Below, piece after piece: positions 7,031-14,985 of a stretch of 50,510 nucleotides of DNA. Origin of the DNA: Cyanobacteria bacterium SIG31 (lineage in GTDB: Bacteria; Cyanobacteriota; Vampirovibrionia; Gastranaerophilales; Gastranaerophilaceae); contig SUTX01000006.1 in the NCBI GenBank assembly GCA_015152465.1, forward strand, positions 37,968 through 88,477. Reading direction: 5' to 3'. The notes under the pieces were generated by a model that saw nothing but the letters and a program-made list of their open reading frames with translations, searched no databases and was not told where the DNA came from. The position numbers were made by a program, and so were the translations under genes. Every line of letters begins with the position of its first letter. Positions within the stretch are counted from its first letter, which is position 1.

Positions 7031-8680
7031 TTGGATTTTGAAGTTAATGAGATTTTAAAAGACGGTGGTTGCGTTGGTTTAGCTCAAATTAATCCAATTG
7101 CAGGAAATCTTGAATATAATTCTAATAAAATTATAGATTTTATTAAACAAGCTGAAGATTTGAATCTTGATATGATTTTATTCCCTAAAAACGCTTTATT
7201 AGGATTTGATATGCCAGATTTTATTAATCGTTTTCCTTTTATATTAGAAGAAACTCAAAAATGGCTAGAAAAAATTGCAAATAAAGTTCAAAAAACATCC
7301 ATGCTATTAAGCTATTTAGGTACTGATAAAAAATATTATTATGCAATTTTAAGATACGGGCGAATAGATAAAATCCTTGACGAGCAAGAATATATTACTT
7401 CAAAGCATTTTCATGATGGAGTTGAATTTTATATAAAACCTGTAGCTAATATTTCTCGAGCTGGTACTGAGTTTGTAAATGAAGAAAATCTAAAAGAACT
7501 TGCAATAAACACAAAAAGAGTTATTTTAGAGATTAACCAAGTTGGCGCGATTGATGGCTGGTCTTTCGCTGGTCAAAGTAAAGCTTGTGATGAAAATGGA
7601 AATGTTTTTGCTCGTGCAATGGATTTCGAAGAACAGCTTCTAGTTGTAAATCCATTTACTAAAAGAGGGAAAAAATATTCAACCGAACCTATAAAAGCTC
7701 CTAATAAATTTACTCTTGATTACGAGTGGGATTTAGAAAGAATTTATAAATCTGCAGTTCAAGGAATAAAAGATTATTTTGCAAAATGTGGGCTCAAAAG
7801 AGCGGTTTTAGGACTATCTGGAGGGCTAGATTCAACCATTTGCGCCGTACTTTTAGTAGACGCTTTAGGTAAAGAAAATGTCTATGGTGTATCTATGCCA
7901 TCTAAACTAACAAGCAACGAAAGTAAATCTGACGCACAAAAACTTGCCGAAAATCTAGGCATAGGCTTTACTGAAGCTTCAATCAAACCTATGTTTGAGA
8001 CTACTGATAAATGTTTGCAAGAATTATTTAACAATGTTGAAAAATCTTGGGATTGCAGATACAAACAATCATTTACCCCTGATAATATTCAAGCTCGTTC
8101 AAGAGCTATTTACCTTTGGGGTATAGCTAATGAATTTGAATCTTGTATTCCAATTGCAACTTCTGATAAATCCGAGCTTTATATGGGATACGCTACAATT
8201 AATGGCGATATGTCAGGTGGGTATGCGCCAATAGCTGATATTACAAAAACTAAACTATTTGCGCTTGCTCGTTGGATGAACGCTAATCGTGAAATCAAAA
8301 ACGTTATTCCTGAATCAATAATCCAAAAACGTCCAGGAGCTGAGCTTGCAATAGACCCGAATACAGGCAAAACACTTTGTGCAGAAGATGCGCTTATGCC
8401 TTATGAGTTTATGGATGAAGTAATTTGGCGAATAGAAAACTGGCATGAAAGCTATAATGAGCTAATGGATGCTAAGTTTATTTATGAAGAAAAAAATGAA
8501 ATATCAACAGAACAAAAACAAGCTTGGCTTGATAAATTCTTTCGTAGAATGTCTTTTTCGTTGTATAAAGGCTTTATTTTACCTCCAGCGACAATTATTG
8601 ATACGAATTCTGTCCTCAAAGCTGATTATTCACAACCAATTACAAGTGGTGGAGTAAATTATAGGGGAGTTAAGAAATAA
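7031..8680 (+). CDS. nadE: NAD+ synthetase with degenerate glutaminase domain
   Basis: NadE makes NAD+ from deamido-NAD+, ATP and ammonia; the long form gets ammonia from glutamine through an N-terminal nitrilase domain. The 549-aa protein has a sound synthetase domain (about 240-549) with the ATP loop SGGLDS (263-268). The N-terminal domain (1-215) keeps the fold landmarks (AQINPIAG, NQVGAIDG) but not the triad: the usual FPE is FPK (K53), the Lys position appears to be Glu, and the segment that should hold the nucleophilic Cys is missing (only C14 and C186 remain). It may use free ammonia. The start is TTG 7031, chosen because AGGAG lies 8-9 bp upstream and no ATG fits. Confidence 0.88.
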   Translation: MDFEVNEILKDGGCVGLAQINPIAGNLEYNSNKIIDFIKQAEDLNLDMILFPKNALLGFDMPDFINRFPFILEETQKWLEKIANKVQKTSMLLSYLGTDKKYYYAILRYGRIDKILDEQEYITSKHFHDGVEFYIKPVANISRAGTEFVNEENLKELAINTKRVILEINQVGAIDGWSFAGQSKACDENGNVFARAMDFEEQLLVVNPFTKRGKKYSTEPIKAPNKFTLDYEWDLERIYKSAVQGIKDYFAKCGLKRAVLGLSGGLDSTICAVLLVDALGKENVYGVSMPSKLTSNESKSDAQKLAENLGIGFTEASIKPMFETTDKCLQELFNNVEKSWDCRYKQSFTPDNIQARSRAIYLWGIANEFESCIPIATSDKSELYMGYATINGDMSGGYAPIADITKTKLFALARWMNANREIKNVIPESIIQKRPGAELAIDPNTGKTLCAEDALMPYEFMDEVIWRIENWHESYNELMDAKFIYEEKNEISTEQKQAWLDKFFRRMSFSLYKGFILPPATIIDTNSVLKADYSQPITSGGVNYRGVKK

Positions 8681-8732
8681 GTGCTTTTTAGCAAAATCTT
8701 TTTTTACTTGTTTTATGATATTGAGGCGTATA

Positions 8733-9626
8733 ATGAAAATTAATCCAATATCAGAAAATAAATCTATAACACCAAATTTTCAAAAAGGTTTAACTAAAAG
8801 TTTTGTTTTAAAAGCCAAAGAGTTGGACTGTGAAAAAGCTAAAAAGATTTTAAAGCAGAAAGGCATAAAGTCTATAAATTTGGGAGGATACCAGTCTATT
8901 GCTGCTTCTTGTTTAGCAACTGCAGAAATTATAAAGAGTTTTGGATTCAGTATACCTAAAAATTTCTCATATAAATCTATTCCGGAAAACTATGTAGACG
9001 GTAATTATACTTATCCTGATGATATTGTGTGTATAAATTCTAGATTTACCCGTTTTAGAGATTTATTAGCTCAAGATGATTTTGAAACATACAGGAAAGG
9101 TTCACCTATTACAAAACACTTTTTGGCAACTTATATTCATGAATTTATGCACGCTGCACATTTTAAACATTTAGCCGTAAAATATTCTTATGATGAGTTT
9201 ATTAATATTTGTAATGAGTTAAAACAATATGCGCCAGCTGAAGAATTATTAAATCCTAAAGTTACAAAACCAACATGGAAAAATTGGGAGGTGAAAGACT
9301 GGAATGGCTCAATTCTAGGAGATTATGCGGGTAAAGATTTGATTGAATTTTTTGCAGAAAACGCATCTTTTGAAATCGCGCGAATATTAGAAAAGAATCC
9401 TTTAGGTGAAAATAGAGGGAAGAATTTATTTTTTAATCCTAAGAGAACTCAAAAGCTATCATTATCTTTTTTGGAAGAAAAAAAGGATAATTTCTGGACT
9501 AGAATGTTTAATAAAAAAGAGGATGATAGAATCGCTTTTTTAAGAGCTATTTGGGATGGTGATTTGGATACAATTTTTAGTGAAAAATATTCAAAATATA
9601 TTCGAAAAAGCGAATCTATTCAATAA
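8733..9626 (+). CDS. Putative zincin-type metalloprotease
   Basis: The 297-aa protein has HEFMH at residues 136-140 within a hydrophobic helix (LATYIHEFMHAAHF), the HExxH signature of zinc metalloproteases. A later EFFAEN (E209) could supply the third ligand of a gluzincin. It begins MKINPISENKSITPNFQKG, a tag seen in several unknown proteins of this lineage and not a classical signal peptide. ATG 8733 is chosen because GAGG is 7 bp upstream; the frame upstream lacks a ribosome site. It is monocistronic, between nadE and a palindromic repeat whose left arm touches its stop codon. Substrate unknown; peptidase assignment rests on the motif. Confidence 0.65.
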   Translation: MKINPISENKSITPNFQKGLTKSFVLKAKELDCEKAKKILKQKGIKSINLGGYQSIAASCLATAEIIKSFGFSIPKNFSYKSIPENYVDGNYTYPDDIVCINSRFTRFRDLLAQDDFETYRKGSPITKHFLATYIHEFMHAAHFKHLAVKYSYDEFINICNELKQYAPAEELLNPKVTKPTWKNWEVKDWNGSILGDYAGKDLIEFFAENASFEIARILEKNPLGENRGKNLFFNPKRTQKLSLSFLEEKKDNFWTRMFNKKEDDRIAFLRAIWDGDLDTIFSEKYSKYIRKSESIQ

Positions 9627-10012
9627 AATGTTGTCTTTTTTGATTATTAAAGATTAAATTTTTATCAACAGGCATATTTATTTGCTTAAACACGTTCGGT
9701 TTTGTAGCTTATTGAAAGACCTACGGTGGTGCTTTGCACCAGATGAGGGTGGTCTTAATGCTAAGCCCCTCACTATCGTTAATCAAACAAATATGCCTGT
9801 CTCATAATAAAGAAGAGTTAAGAAATAATGTTTTTGAGACGATAGCGAAGGACAATACAAATAGCTAGTTTAATTTTGCTACGTAAGCGTAGCACACATC
9901 TTCTTTTAGAAGATGTGCTTTTCAATCGGCTCTAAAACTGAGCGTGTTCTCAAAAATATTATTTCTTAACCCAATTAAACAAATAGAATTAGAATAAAAA
10001 AGACAACATTTT
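9625..10012. repeat. Composite palindromic repeat element, copy 1
   Basis: This 388-bp gene-free stretch is bounded by AAAATGTTGTCTTTTTT (9625-9641) and its exact reverse complement (9996-10012). A second arm pair lies inside: ACAGGCATATTTATTTG (9668-9684) with CAAACAAATATGCCTGT (9784-9800). A nested 154-bp unit has 23-bp arms (9817-9839 and 9948-9970, one mismatch). Small hairpins are GGTGC-TTT-GCACC (9728-9740), GCTACG-TAAG-CGTAGC (9878-9893) and CACATCTTCT-TTT-AGAAGATGTG (9895-9917). The part at 9728-9805 recurs at about 29071-29148 with few changes. It has no ORF and looks like a non-autonomous mobile element or a structured RNA. Confidence 0.7.
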
Positions 10013-10046
10013 GTTATTATGTGATTTTCTTTATTTATTTATTTAT

Positions 10047-11078
10047 TTATTTAAAGCTTAAATTAGAATTCAAATGCTTAATTTGACGTTTCATATCTTC
10101 GACTTTGTCTAGTAAGTTTTCGTTTTGAAATATTTCCATAGCTTTTTTATAGTTTTCTTCAGCTTCTGTTTTATATTCAGGATTATCATAGCCAGACATT
10201 AGCTGTAATGTTTGAGCTAATAGAACATACCCCTCAGGCTTTGTTGGGTTTATTCTTATAGCCTTTTCAAAACTTTCTTTTGCATCAATAATATGCCCCT
10301 CTAAATGATTTTTATAACCTTCAAGGACTCTAAATGGGTATAAGAATAACCCCTGCTTGTCAAAAATCTCTAATTCCAAAAGGAAGCTGATTTCTAATAA
10401 ATCTTTGTCTTGATACATATCTGAAAATCTAAAATGAGAAACAAAATATTTTGGGAATATGGAGTTCAATCGCTTTAACATTTCTGCTTCTTTTTCTTTG
10501 TCACCAGCGAGTCCAAAAATATTTGCTTCTTTTAAAAGTTTTATTGGGTTATCTTTGTCGATTATGTCTATTAGCTCAAGAAGCTTAAGCCCCTTTGAGA
10601 ACTCATCTTTTGCTAAGACAATTGCTACCTCTTTGAATAAAAATTGTAGAGTCTTGTATTTGTGATGCTCAAATAGGTTAAGTATAAAATCCTTAGCAAT
10701 ATCAACTTGTCCAGAGAAAACTAAAGAAAGAAATTTTATACGTTTGGCTTCAGAATTTTCTTCATCCCAAGAAAGGACTATGTTGGCATCTGTAATTGCC
10801 TCGTAGTAGTTAGCAATTTCGTAGTTTAATAATAATCGTTCAAAAAATGCTTCTTTCTTTTGTGCACAGTGCCCAATAATGTATGTAAAGTCTGAGTAAG
10901 CATCATCATACATTAAAAGTTTTTTGCATAATTTGCCACGTTTGAGGTATGTGGTAGAGGGTTTAAATTCTTCTCTTATTAGAAAATTCAGTTTTTCTAA
11001 TGCAAGTTCAAAGTTCCCATCTAAAATATTCTTATCGACAGTTTTTAAACTCATTAAATATTTTATATTGTCTAACAT
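10047..11078 (-). CDS. Tetratricopeptide-repeat protein
   Basis: The 343-aa cytoplasmic protein is made of degenerate helix-turn-helix TPR units, clearest near residues 40-70 and 255-325 (AKESFEKAIRINPTKPEGYV, then AEENYKKAMEIF). TPR domains mediate protein contacts; no enzymatic domain is present. AGAGGG lies just upstream of ATG 11078. The gene follows dnaA on the same strand after 67 bp and may be co-transcribed. The stop codon lies inside a TTTA tetranucleotide run (about 10031-10054). Role unknown. Confidence 0.8.
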   Translation of the reverse strand: MLDNIKYLMSLKTVDKNILDGNFELALEKLNFLIREEFKPSTTYLKRGKLCKKLLMYDDAYSDFTYIIGHCAQKKEAFFERLLLNYEIANYYEAITDANIVLSWDEENSEAKRIKFLSLVFSGQVDIAKDFILNLFEHHKYKTLQFLFKEVAIVLAKDEFSKGLKLLELIDIIDKDNPIKLLKEANIFGLAGDKEKEAEMLKRLNSIFPKYFVSHFRFSDMYQDKDLLEISFLLELEIFDKQGLFLYPFRVLEGYKNHLEGHIIDAKESFEKAIRINPTKPEGYVLLAQTLQLMSGYDNPEYKTEAEENYKKAMEIFQNENLLDKVEDMKRQIKHLNSNLSFK

Positions 11079-11145
11079 AGTCCCTCTTTGATTTTATGAT
11101 TATAATGTATCATAAAACTTTTTTATCGACGACTGCCGAGTTTGG

Positions 11146-12531
11146 CTATATAAGTTTTAAAGCTTGTTTGATTTCTCTTGTGGCAGAAGACAGCTCTTTA
11201 TTAGTGCTAAGCTCCTTCTTTATTTTTTCATAAGCAAACATTATTGTCGTATGTTTTTTATTGTAATATTCTGCAATACAAACAAAACTTTTTTCTGTGA
11301 TTTCTCTTGAAAGATAAATTGCCATGTGTCTTGCTGTTGAAATTTTTTGTCCTCTCGCAGTACTTTTTAGGTCTTCAATCTCAACATTATAGTATTTAGA
11401 GGTTACTTCTGCAATTTTATCGAAACTTATTTCCTCTTCTGCTTCATCGCATTTGAGAATTTCTTTTGCTAGTTTAAGGCTTAGGCTTTGTTCTGTGATT
11501 TCTGCATAAGCACAAACCTTATTGAAAGCTCCCTCAAGCTCTCTAACATTCTTTGAAAAGTTCTTAGCTATGTATCTTAAAGCGTTTTCTTCAAAAATTA
11601 AGCCATTATCTTGTGCAAGTTTTTTAATTATCTCAAATCTATTGTTTTCTTCAGGAGCAATTAACTCAACCATAAGTCCCATTGCGAATCTTGAATCTAA
11701 TGCTGCAGTTAAATTAGGGATGTCTTTTGGTAACCTGTCTGAAGTAATTACAATTTGTTTACCTTTATTATATAGACTATCAAAGGTATGTTGCATTTGA
11801 TCCATTGTTTTTTTCTTACCTTCGATAAACTGTATGTCATCAATCAAAATAATATCAATATTTGTATACTTTCTGTTGAATTTTGACATATTTTCAACTT
11901 GATCTTTGCTATTTCTTGAATTTGAAATAAAATCGTTTATGTAATCTTCAGTTTTTGTATATTTAACTTTTAATTTTGGGTTATTAAATATTGTATAGTG
12001 ACCAATTGCTTGCATTAAGTGGGTTTTACCCAATCCGGAAGCCCCGTAAATAAATAGTGGATTATATTTTTCTGCTGGCTTTTGAGCAACAGACATTGCA
12101 ACAGCGTGTGCAAATTTATTATTTTCACCTACAACAAAGTTTTCAAATTTATATTTGAGATTCAGATTTGCCGCTGATTGCATGTAAGAGAGATTTTCCA
12201 TTGCTTGCTCTTTCATTGCAGCGTTGGCAATCTTTTTCTGAAGCTTTTCGCTCTCTTTTTTTAAACTTTTTGCAGCATTTGCATCATATATGATTATTAG
12301 GTCTGAATTGGGATTTTGAGTAACTTTTTTTAGGACATCAATAATTTGTTTATAATGATTTCTGCGTAGTAAATCTCTCCCCATAATTTGCCCTGTTACG
12401 ACAGTAAGTACTCCTTTGTCATAACCAGAAATCTCTAATGGGTGAATCCAAGGATGGGCATTTTCAGGTAAAGCCTGTATTAATTCGGCTTTAAGTTGCT
12501 CCCAGAACTGATTTAACTCCATTGTATCCAT
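11146..12531 (-). CDS. dnaA: Chromosomal replication initiator DnaA
   Basis: DnaA binds DnaA boxes and opens the origin. The 461-aa protein has domain I (about 1-85), a linker, an AAA+ domain with Walker A GASGLGKT (163-170) and Walker B IILIDD (227-232), and a C-terminal DNA-binding domain with RGQKISTARHMAIYLSRE and KKHTTI. Two in-frame ATGs (12531 and 12522) are possible; neither has a clear ribosome site. The gene starts 40 bp after tRNA-Cys, with which it may share a transcript. dnaN is absent, and I see no cluster of TTATCCACA boxes nearby (only an 8/9 match at about 12944-12952), so an origin here is not supported. Confidence 0.96.
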   Translation of the reverse strand: MDTMELNQFWEQLKAELIQALPENAHPWIHPLEISGYDKGVLTVVTGQIMGRDLLRRNHYKQIIDVLKKVTQNPNSDLIIIYDANAAKSLKKESEKLQKKIANAAMKEQAMENLSYMQSAANLNLKYKFENFVVGENNKFAHAVAMSVAQKPAEKYNPLFIYGASGLGKTHLMQAIGHYTIFNNPKLKVKYTKTEDYINDFISNSRNSKDQVENMSKFNRKYTNIDIILIDDIQFIEGKKKTMDQMQHTFDSLYNKGKQIVITSDRLPKDIPNLTAALDSRFAMGLMVELIAPEENNRFEIIKKLAQDNGLIFEENALRYIAKNFSKNVRELEGAFNKVCAYAEITEQSLSLKLAKEILKCDEAEEEISFDKIAEVTSKYYNVEIEDLKSTARGQKISTARHMAIYLSREITEKSFVCIAEYYNKKHTTIMFAYEKIKKELSTNKELSSATREIKQALKLI

Positions 12532-12571
12532 ATATTCGACTTGTTTGTTTGTGATTTTTGGTAATAAAAAA

Positions 12572-12643
12572 AGGCGACACCCAGATTCGAACTGGGGAAT
12601 AAAAGCTTTGCAGGCTTCTGCCTTACCACTTGGCCATGTCGCC
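12572..12643 (-). tRNA. tRNA-Cys (GCA)
   Basis: The 72-nt cloverleaf has acceptor GGCGACA/TGTCGCC, T arm CCCAG-TTCGAAT-CTGGG, and anticodon loop CTGCAAA with anticodon GCA. The discriminator is U, as is usual for tRNA-Cys. CCA is not encoded; a T7 run follows directly. It is the only tRNA I see in the window. Confidence 0.95.
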
Positions 12644-12652
12644 GTAAAACTA

Positions 12653-12681
12653 ATTTTACGATAAACAAAATTTCATTGCAA
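12653..12681 (-). promoter_or_regulatory. Promoter of tRNA-Cys
   Basis: On the minus strand, TTGCAA (12681-12676) and TAAAAT (12658-12653) are separated by 17 bp. The predicted start lies a few bases before the tRNA. It may also drive dnaA by read-through. Confidence 0.7.
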
Positions 12682-12731
12682 GTAGTTAAAGTGTGTAAGA
12701 TTTTACTAATTTATATTATCTATCATTCAAT

Positions 12732-12794
12732 TGTTAACTTTTGTAACAAGTTTTGTTTAATTTGAAATTGCATAAATTTTAAATACTTTATATA
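12732..12794 (+). promoter_or_regulatory. HLR1-like box plus -10 (copy B)
   Basis: TGTTAACTTTTGTAACAA is at 12732-12749 and TATATA at 12789-12794, 39 bp apart. ACTTTATATATAT here (12785-12797) is identical to copy C (26062-26074), and the distance from box end to that string is 35 bp in both, which fixes the register. No protein gene follows on this strand; the promoter points at the candidate RNA at 12801-12933. Confidence 0.6.
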
Positions 12795-12800
12795 TATGTA

Positions 12801-12933
12801 AGCATTAAATAAACACAAGAATAAAATTCGTACACATAACACAACCTTTCATACAACCTACACACTAACCTTCTACACATGAGGAATTAATGAAAAAGAT
12901 TCCAAACCTTTCTTTAAGAAAGGTTTTTTTTTT
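12801..12933 (+). ncRNA. Candidate small RNA (~130 nt) under an HLR1-like box
   Basis: The transcript would start about 7 nt after TATATA (12789-12794) and end at a strong terminator: AAACCTTTCT (12904-12913) paired with AGAAAGGTTT (12917-12926) and a T10 run to 12933. The region between is almost free of G and rich in C and A, so mostly unpaired, as in antisense-type regulators. A GAGG-ATG (12881-12892) opens a 20-codon frame that runs through the terminator, so translation is unlikely. The next gene downstream is on the other strand. No homology to a named RNA is claimed. Confidence 0.55.
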
Positions 12934-12994
12934 GTGTTACGCATGTAGATAAACTGTCCACTATTAATTTATACTCAAAACAAAATGTAAAAGT

Positions 12995-13080
12995 CAGCGC
13001 CGTTGTGACGAAGCGAAAGCGAAGGAGCGTAGCAATCTTTGATTGCACAGGCGCTAAATAGTGTTAGCTCGGAGTGAAGT
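12995..13080 (-). repeat. GC-rich dispersed repeat, copy R1
   Basis: Read on the minus strand it runs CCGAGCTAACACTATTT, AGCGCCTGTGCAATCAAAG, ATTGC, then a variable CGAAG-rich centre and CACAACGGCGCTGAC. The outer arms AGCGCC/GGCGCT pair. It ends within 3 bp of the lpdA stop codon. Related copies are at 15724 and 23913. G+C is far above the local level. Confidence 0.75.
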
Positions 13081-13082
13081 CC

Positions 13083-14315
13083 TTACAACCTGCAAATAGC
13101 TTCAAATATGCCTTCTGAGTATGTTGGATGGGCAAAACAAACTTTTTTAAGATCATCTATTTTTATATTATTTTGCATTACTATTAACAGTTGTTGAATT
13201 AAGGCTGAAGCTTCTTTAGAAACAATATGAGCCCCAATAATATATCCCTCTTTTGTGAGAATCTTTATAAAGCCTTCTGTTGCATCATCGCACCAAGATT
13301 TACCAAGTGCTGTTATCGGTAGGGAGATTTTTTTGCATTCTTCTGGGCAATCTTGTTCTCTAAGTCCCACCCAAGCTATTTCTGGCTCACCATATATTAC
13401 TGACGGAATTAGATTTTTATCTGGTGATAAATTCTCTCCGTTTGCATAGTTTAGCCCCTGTTGTATAGCATAATGTGCGAGTAAAATTTCTCCCCTTATG
13501 TCGCCTAATGCTTCGATGCCTGTAGTGGTTTCGTCAATAGGAACTCTTCCGATAGCAGAAAGTATAAAATCCGGCTGTATAATATTTCCTGATTTTAAGG
13601 TAACTATTTTATTTTCAATTTTATCAATGCTATCGTTTGTGAAAAATTTTATTTTTCTTTGTTTAAATATTCTTTCAACTCTTTTAGAAACTTCTGTATC
13701 AGCTAATGGAATTAAATGTTCAGCCATTTCAACAATAGAAACTTCTACTCCAAAGTTTGAAAATATCCTAGCCCATTCAATTCCTATTGCGCCTGAACCT
13801 ATAATCAATACAGAATTAGGCAATGAGTTAAGTTTTAATACATCATCTGAACTTAAGATAAAATTATTATCAAACTCTAGACCTTTTACCTCTCTAGGTT
13901 TTGAACCTGTTGCAAATATTACCTTGTTAATATTGTATTCTTTTGAATCAGCCAAAATAGTATTTTGGTTTAGAGCTTTTGCTTCTGAGTAAACAACAGT
14001 AACTCCACTATTTTTAACAGCTAATTCTAGCCCTTTTCGGATTTTTTCTACTGCATCGTCTCTTTTTTGAGCAATTTTAGAAAAATCAAAGTTTTTGACT
14101 TCTATATCTAGACCTAAATCTGAGCTCTTTAGAATTTGCCTATATATTTCAGAAGAATGTAAAAGAGATTTTGTAGGAATACAACCTCTATTCAAACAAG
14201 TTCCACCAAGTTTGTCTTTCTCGAATAGTACAACCTTGTGCCCTTGTGAAGCTAAATTCATTGCTACTGTATATCCTGCAGGACCACCACCAATAATGCC
14301 ATAATCAAAATCCAT
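13083..14315 (-). CDS. lpdA: Dihydrolipoamide dehydrogenase-family flavoprotein
   Basis: Class I pyridine nucleotide-disulfide oxidoreductases of this type reoxidise lipoyl groups (E3 subunit) with NAD+ and FAD. The 410-aa protein has the FAD loop GIIGGGPAG, redox pair GGTCLNRGCIPTK (C40, C45), NAD loop IIGSGAIG and the C-terminal acid-base pair HPTYSE (H396, E401). It is about 50 residues shorter than typical (around 460): the stretch between IGRVP and the second FAD motif is collapsed (IDETTTGIEALGD), removing about 25-30 residues. ATG 14315 is chosen because GGGGAG lies 7 bp upstream. No E1/E2 genes are nearby. Confidence 0.88.
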   Translation of the reverse strand: MDFDYGIIGGGPAGYTVAMNLASQGHKVVLFEKDKLGGTCLNRGCIPTKSLLHSSEIYRQILKSSDLGLDIEVKNFDFSKIAQKRDDAVEKIRKGLELAVKNSGVTVVYSEAKALNQNTILADSKEYNINKVIFATGSKPREVKGLEFDNNFILSSDDVLKLNSLPNSVLIIGSGAIGIEWARIFSNFGVEVSIVEMAEHLIPLADTEVSKRVERIFKQRKIKFFTNDSIDKIENKIVTLKSGNIIQPDFILSAIGRVPIDETTTGIEALGDIRGEILLAHYAIQQGLNYANGENLSPDKNLIPSVIYGEPEIAWVGLREQDCPEECKKISLPITALGKSWCDDATEGFIKILTKEGYIIGAHIVSKEASALIQQLLIVMQNNIKIDDLKKVCFAHPTYSEGIFEAICRL

Positions 14316-14370
14316 TACACTCTCCCCTTGTTCTTGTGTCAATTTTAGCTCATTTTTATTTATAAAGCAA

Positions 14371-14985
14371 TTAAATTCTTAAACCTGTAGAACTGTAAAC
14401 GGAAGCTTTAAAAGTTGGCTGTTTTACTTCTTCAGGCTTTTTGATTTCATTTTGTTTCATATTAATGTAATTTTTTTGCATTTTAGATGCCATTTTATTA
14501 CGAATAATAGGGGTAACGATGTTTGATGAAACAATACCGGCGCCGACTGTTGCTAGTGTCGTATAGTAATTTTTAGTTGAGTAATATTCACTTCTTGGAA
14601 ATTCTTTAGAAACTTTTAGAACCTCATCTAAGTCAAAATCTAGTTTTCCGATTTTTTTAGAATATAAATCCTTATTTTTATCTAAGAAATTTCTAACGCT
14701 TTTAGGTGCAAATTTTCCTGTAGAGAATAGTTTTGCAGTAATTTTTTTTGCGGCTTGTGTAATTAAGAAGAAAGAGCCAATATTTACTGCGGCATCAGCT
14801 AGCTCTTGAGGAACCAAGAAACTTTTTTGTTCTTTAGAAAGGTTAGGGTTTACTAATATAGCACCGATTTGAGCCAAAGAAGATAAAGTCCAACCAGCAA
14901 CACCTGTGAAAATAAGCATTTTAGAAGCGTCTTTGCTAAAATGTTTTGCAACCCAATTTAAAACGTTTTGGAAAATATTAGTCAT
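14371..14985 (-). CDS. Membrane-associated protein of unknown function
   Basis: I do not recognise this 204-aa protein. Hydrophobic helices lie at about residues 24-45, 65-85 and 140-160, with a basic linker between. The C-terminus ends PTFKASVYSSTGLRI, a Phe/Ser/Thr-rich tail. It overlaps the upstream gene by 8 bp, so the pair is translationally coupled. The helix layout is similar to that of its upstream partner, suggesting distant paralogy (inference). Confidence 0.7.
   Translation of the reverse strand: MTNIFQNVLNWVAKHFSKDASKMLIFTGVAGWTLSSLAQIGAILVNPNLSKEQKSFLVPQELADAAVNIGSFFLITQAAKKITAKLFSTGKFAPKSVRNFLDKNKDLYSKKIGKLDFDLDEVLKVSKEFPRSEYYSTKNYYTTLATVGAGIVSSNIVTPIIRNKMASKMQKNYINMKQNEIKKPEEVKQPTFKASVYSSTGLRI

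Noticed and set aside
9625..10012. CRISPR array or insertion sequence
   Set aside because: No regularly spaced repeats and no transposase frame; only nested inverted repeats.
10031..10054. TTTA tetranucleotide run as a phase-variation switch
   Set aside because: It lies at the stop codon of the TPR gene; length changes would alter only the last residues or the untranslated end.
12890..12952. 20-codon frame MKKIPNLSLRKVFFLCYACR with GAGG upstream
   Set aside because: It passes through the terminator stem and T run, so the mRNA would end inside it; treated as part of the candidate RNA.
12644..13082. Replication origin near dnaA
   Set aside because: Only one 8/9 match to TTATCCACA is seen, no box cluster or long AT-rich repeat array, and dnaN is absent.
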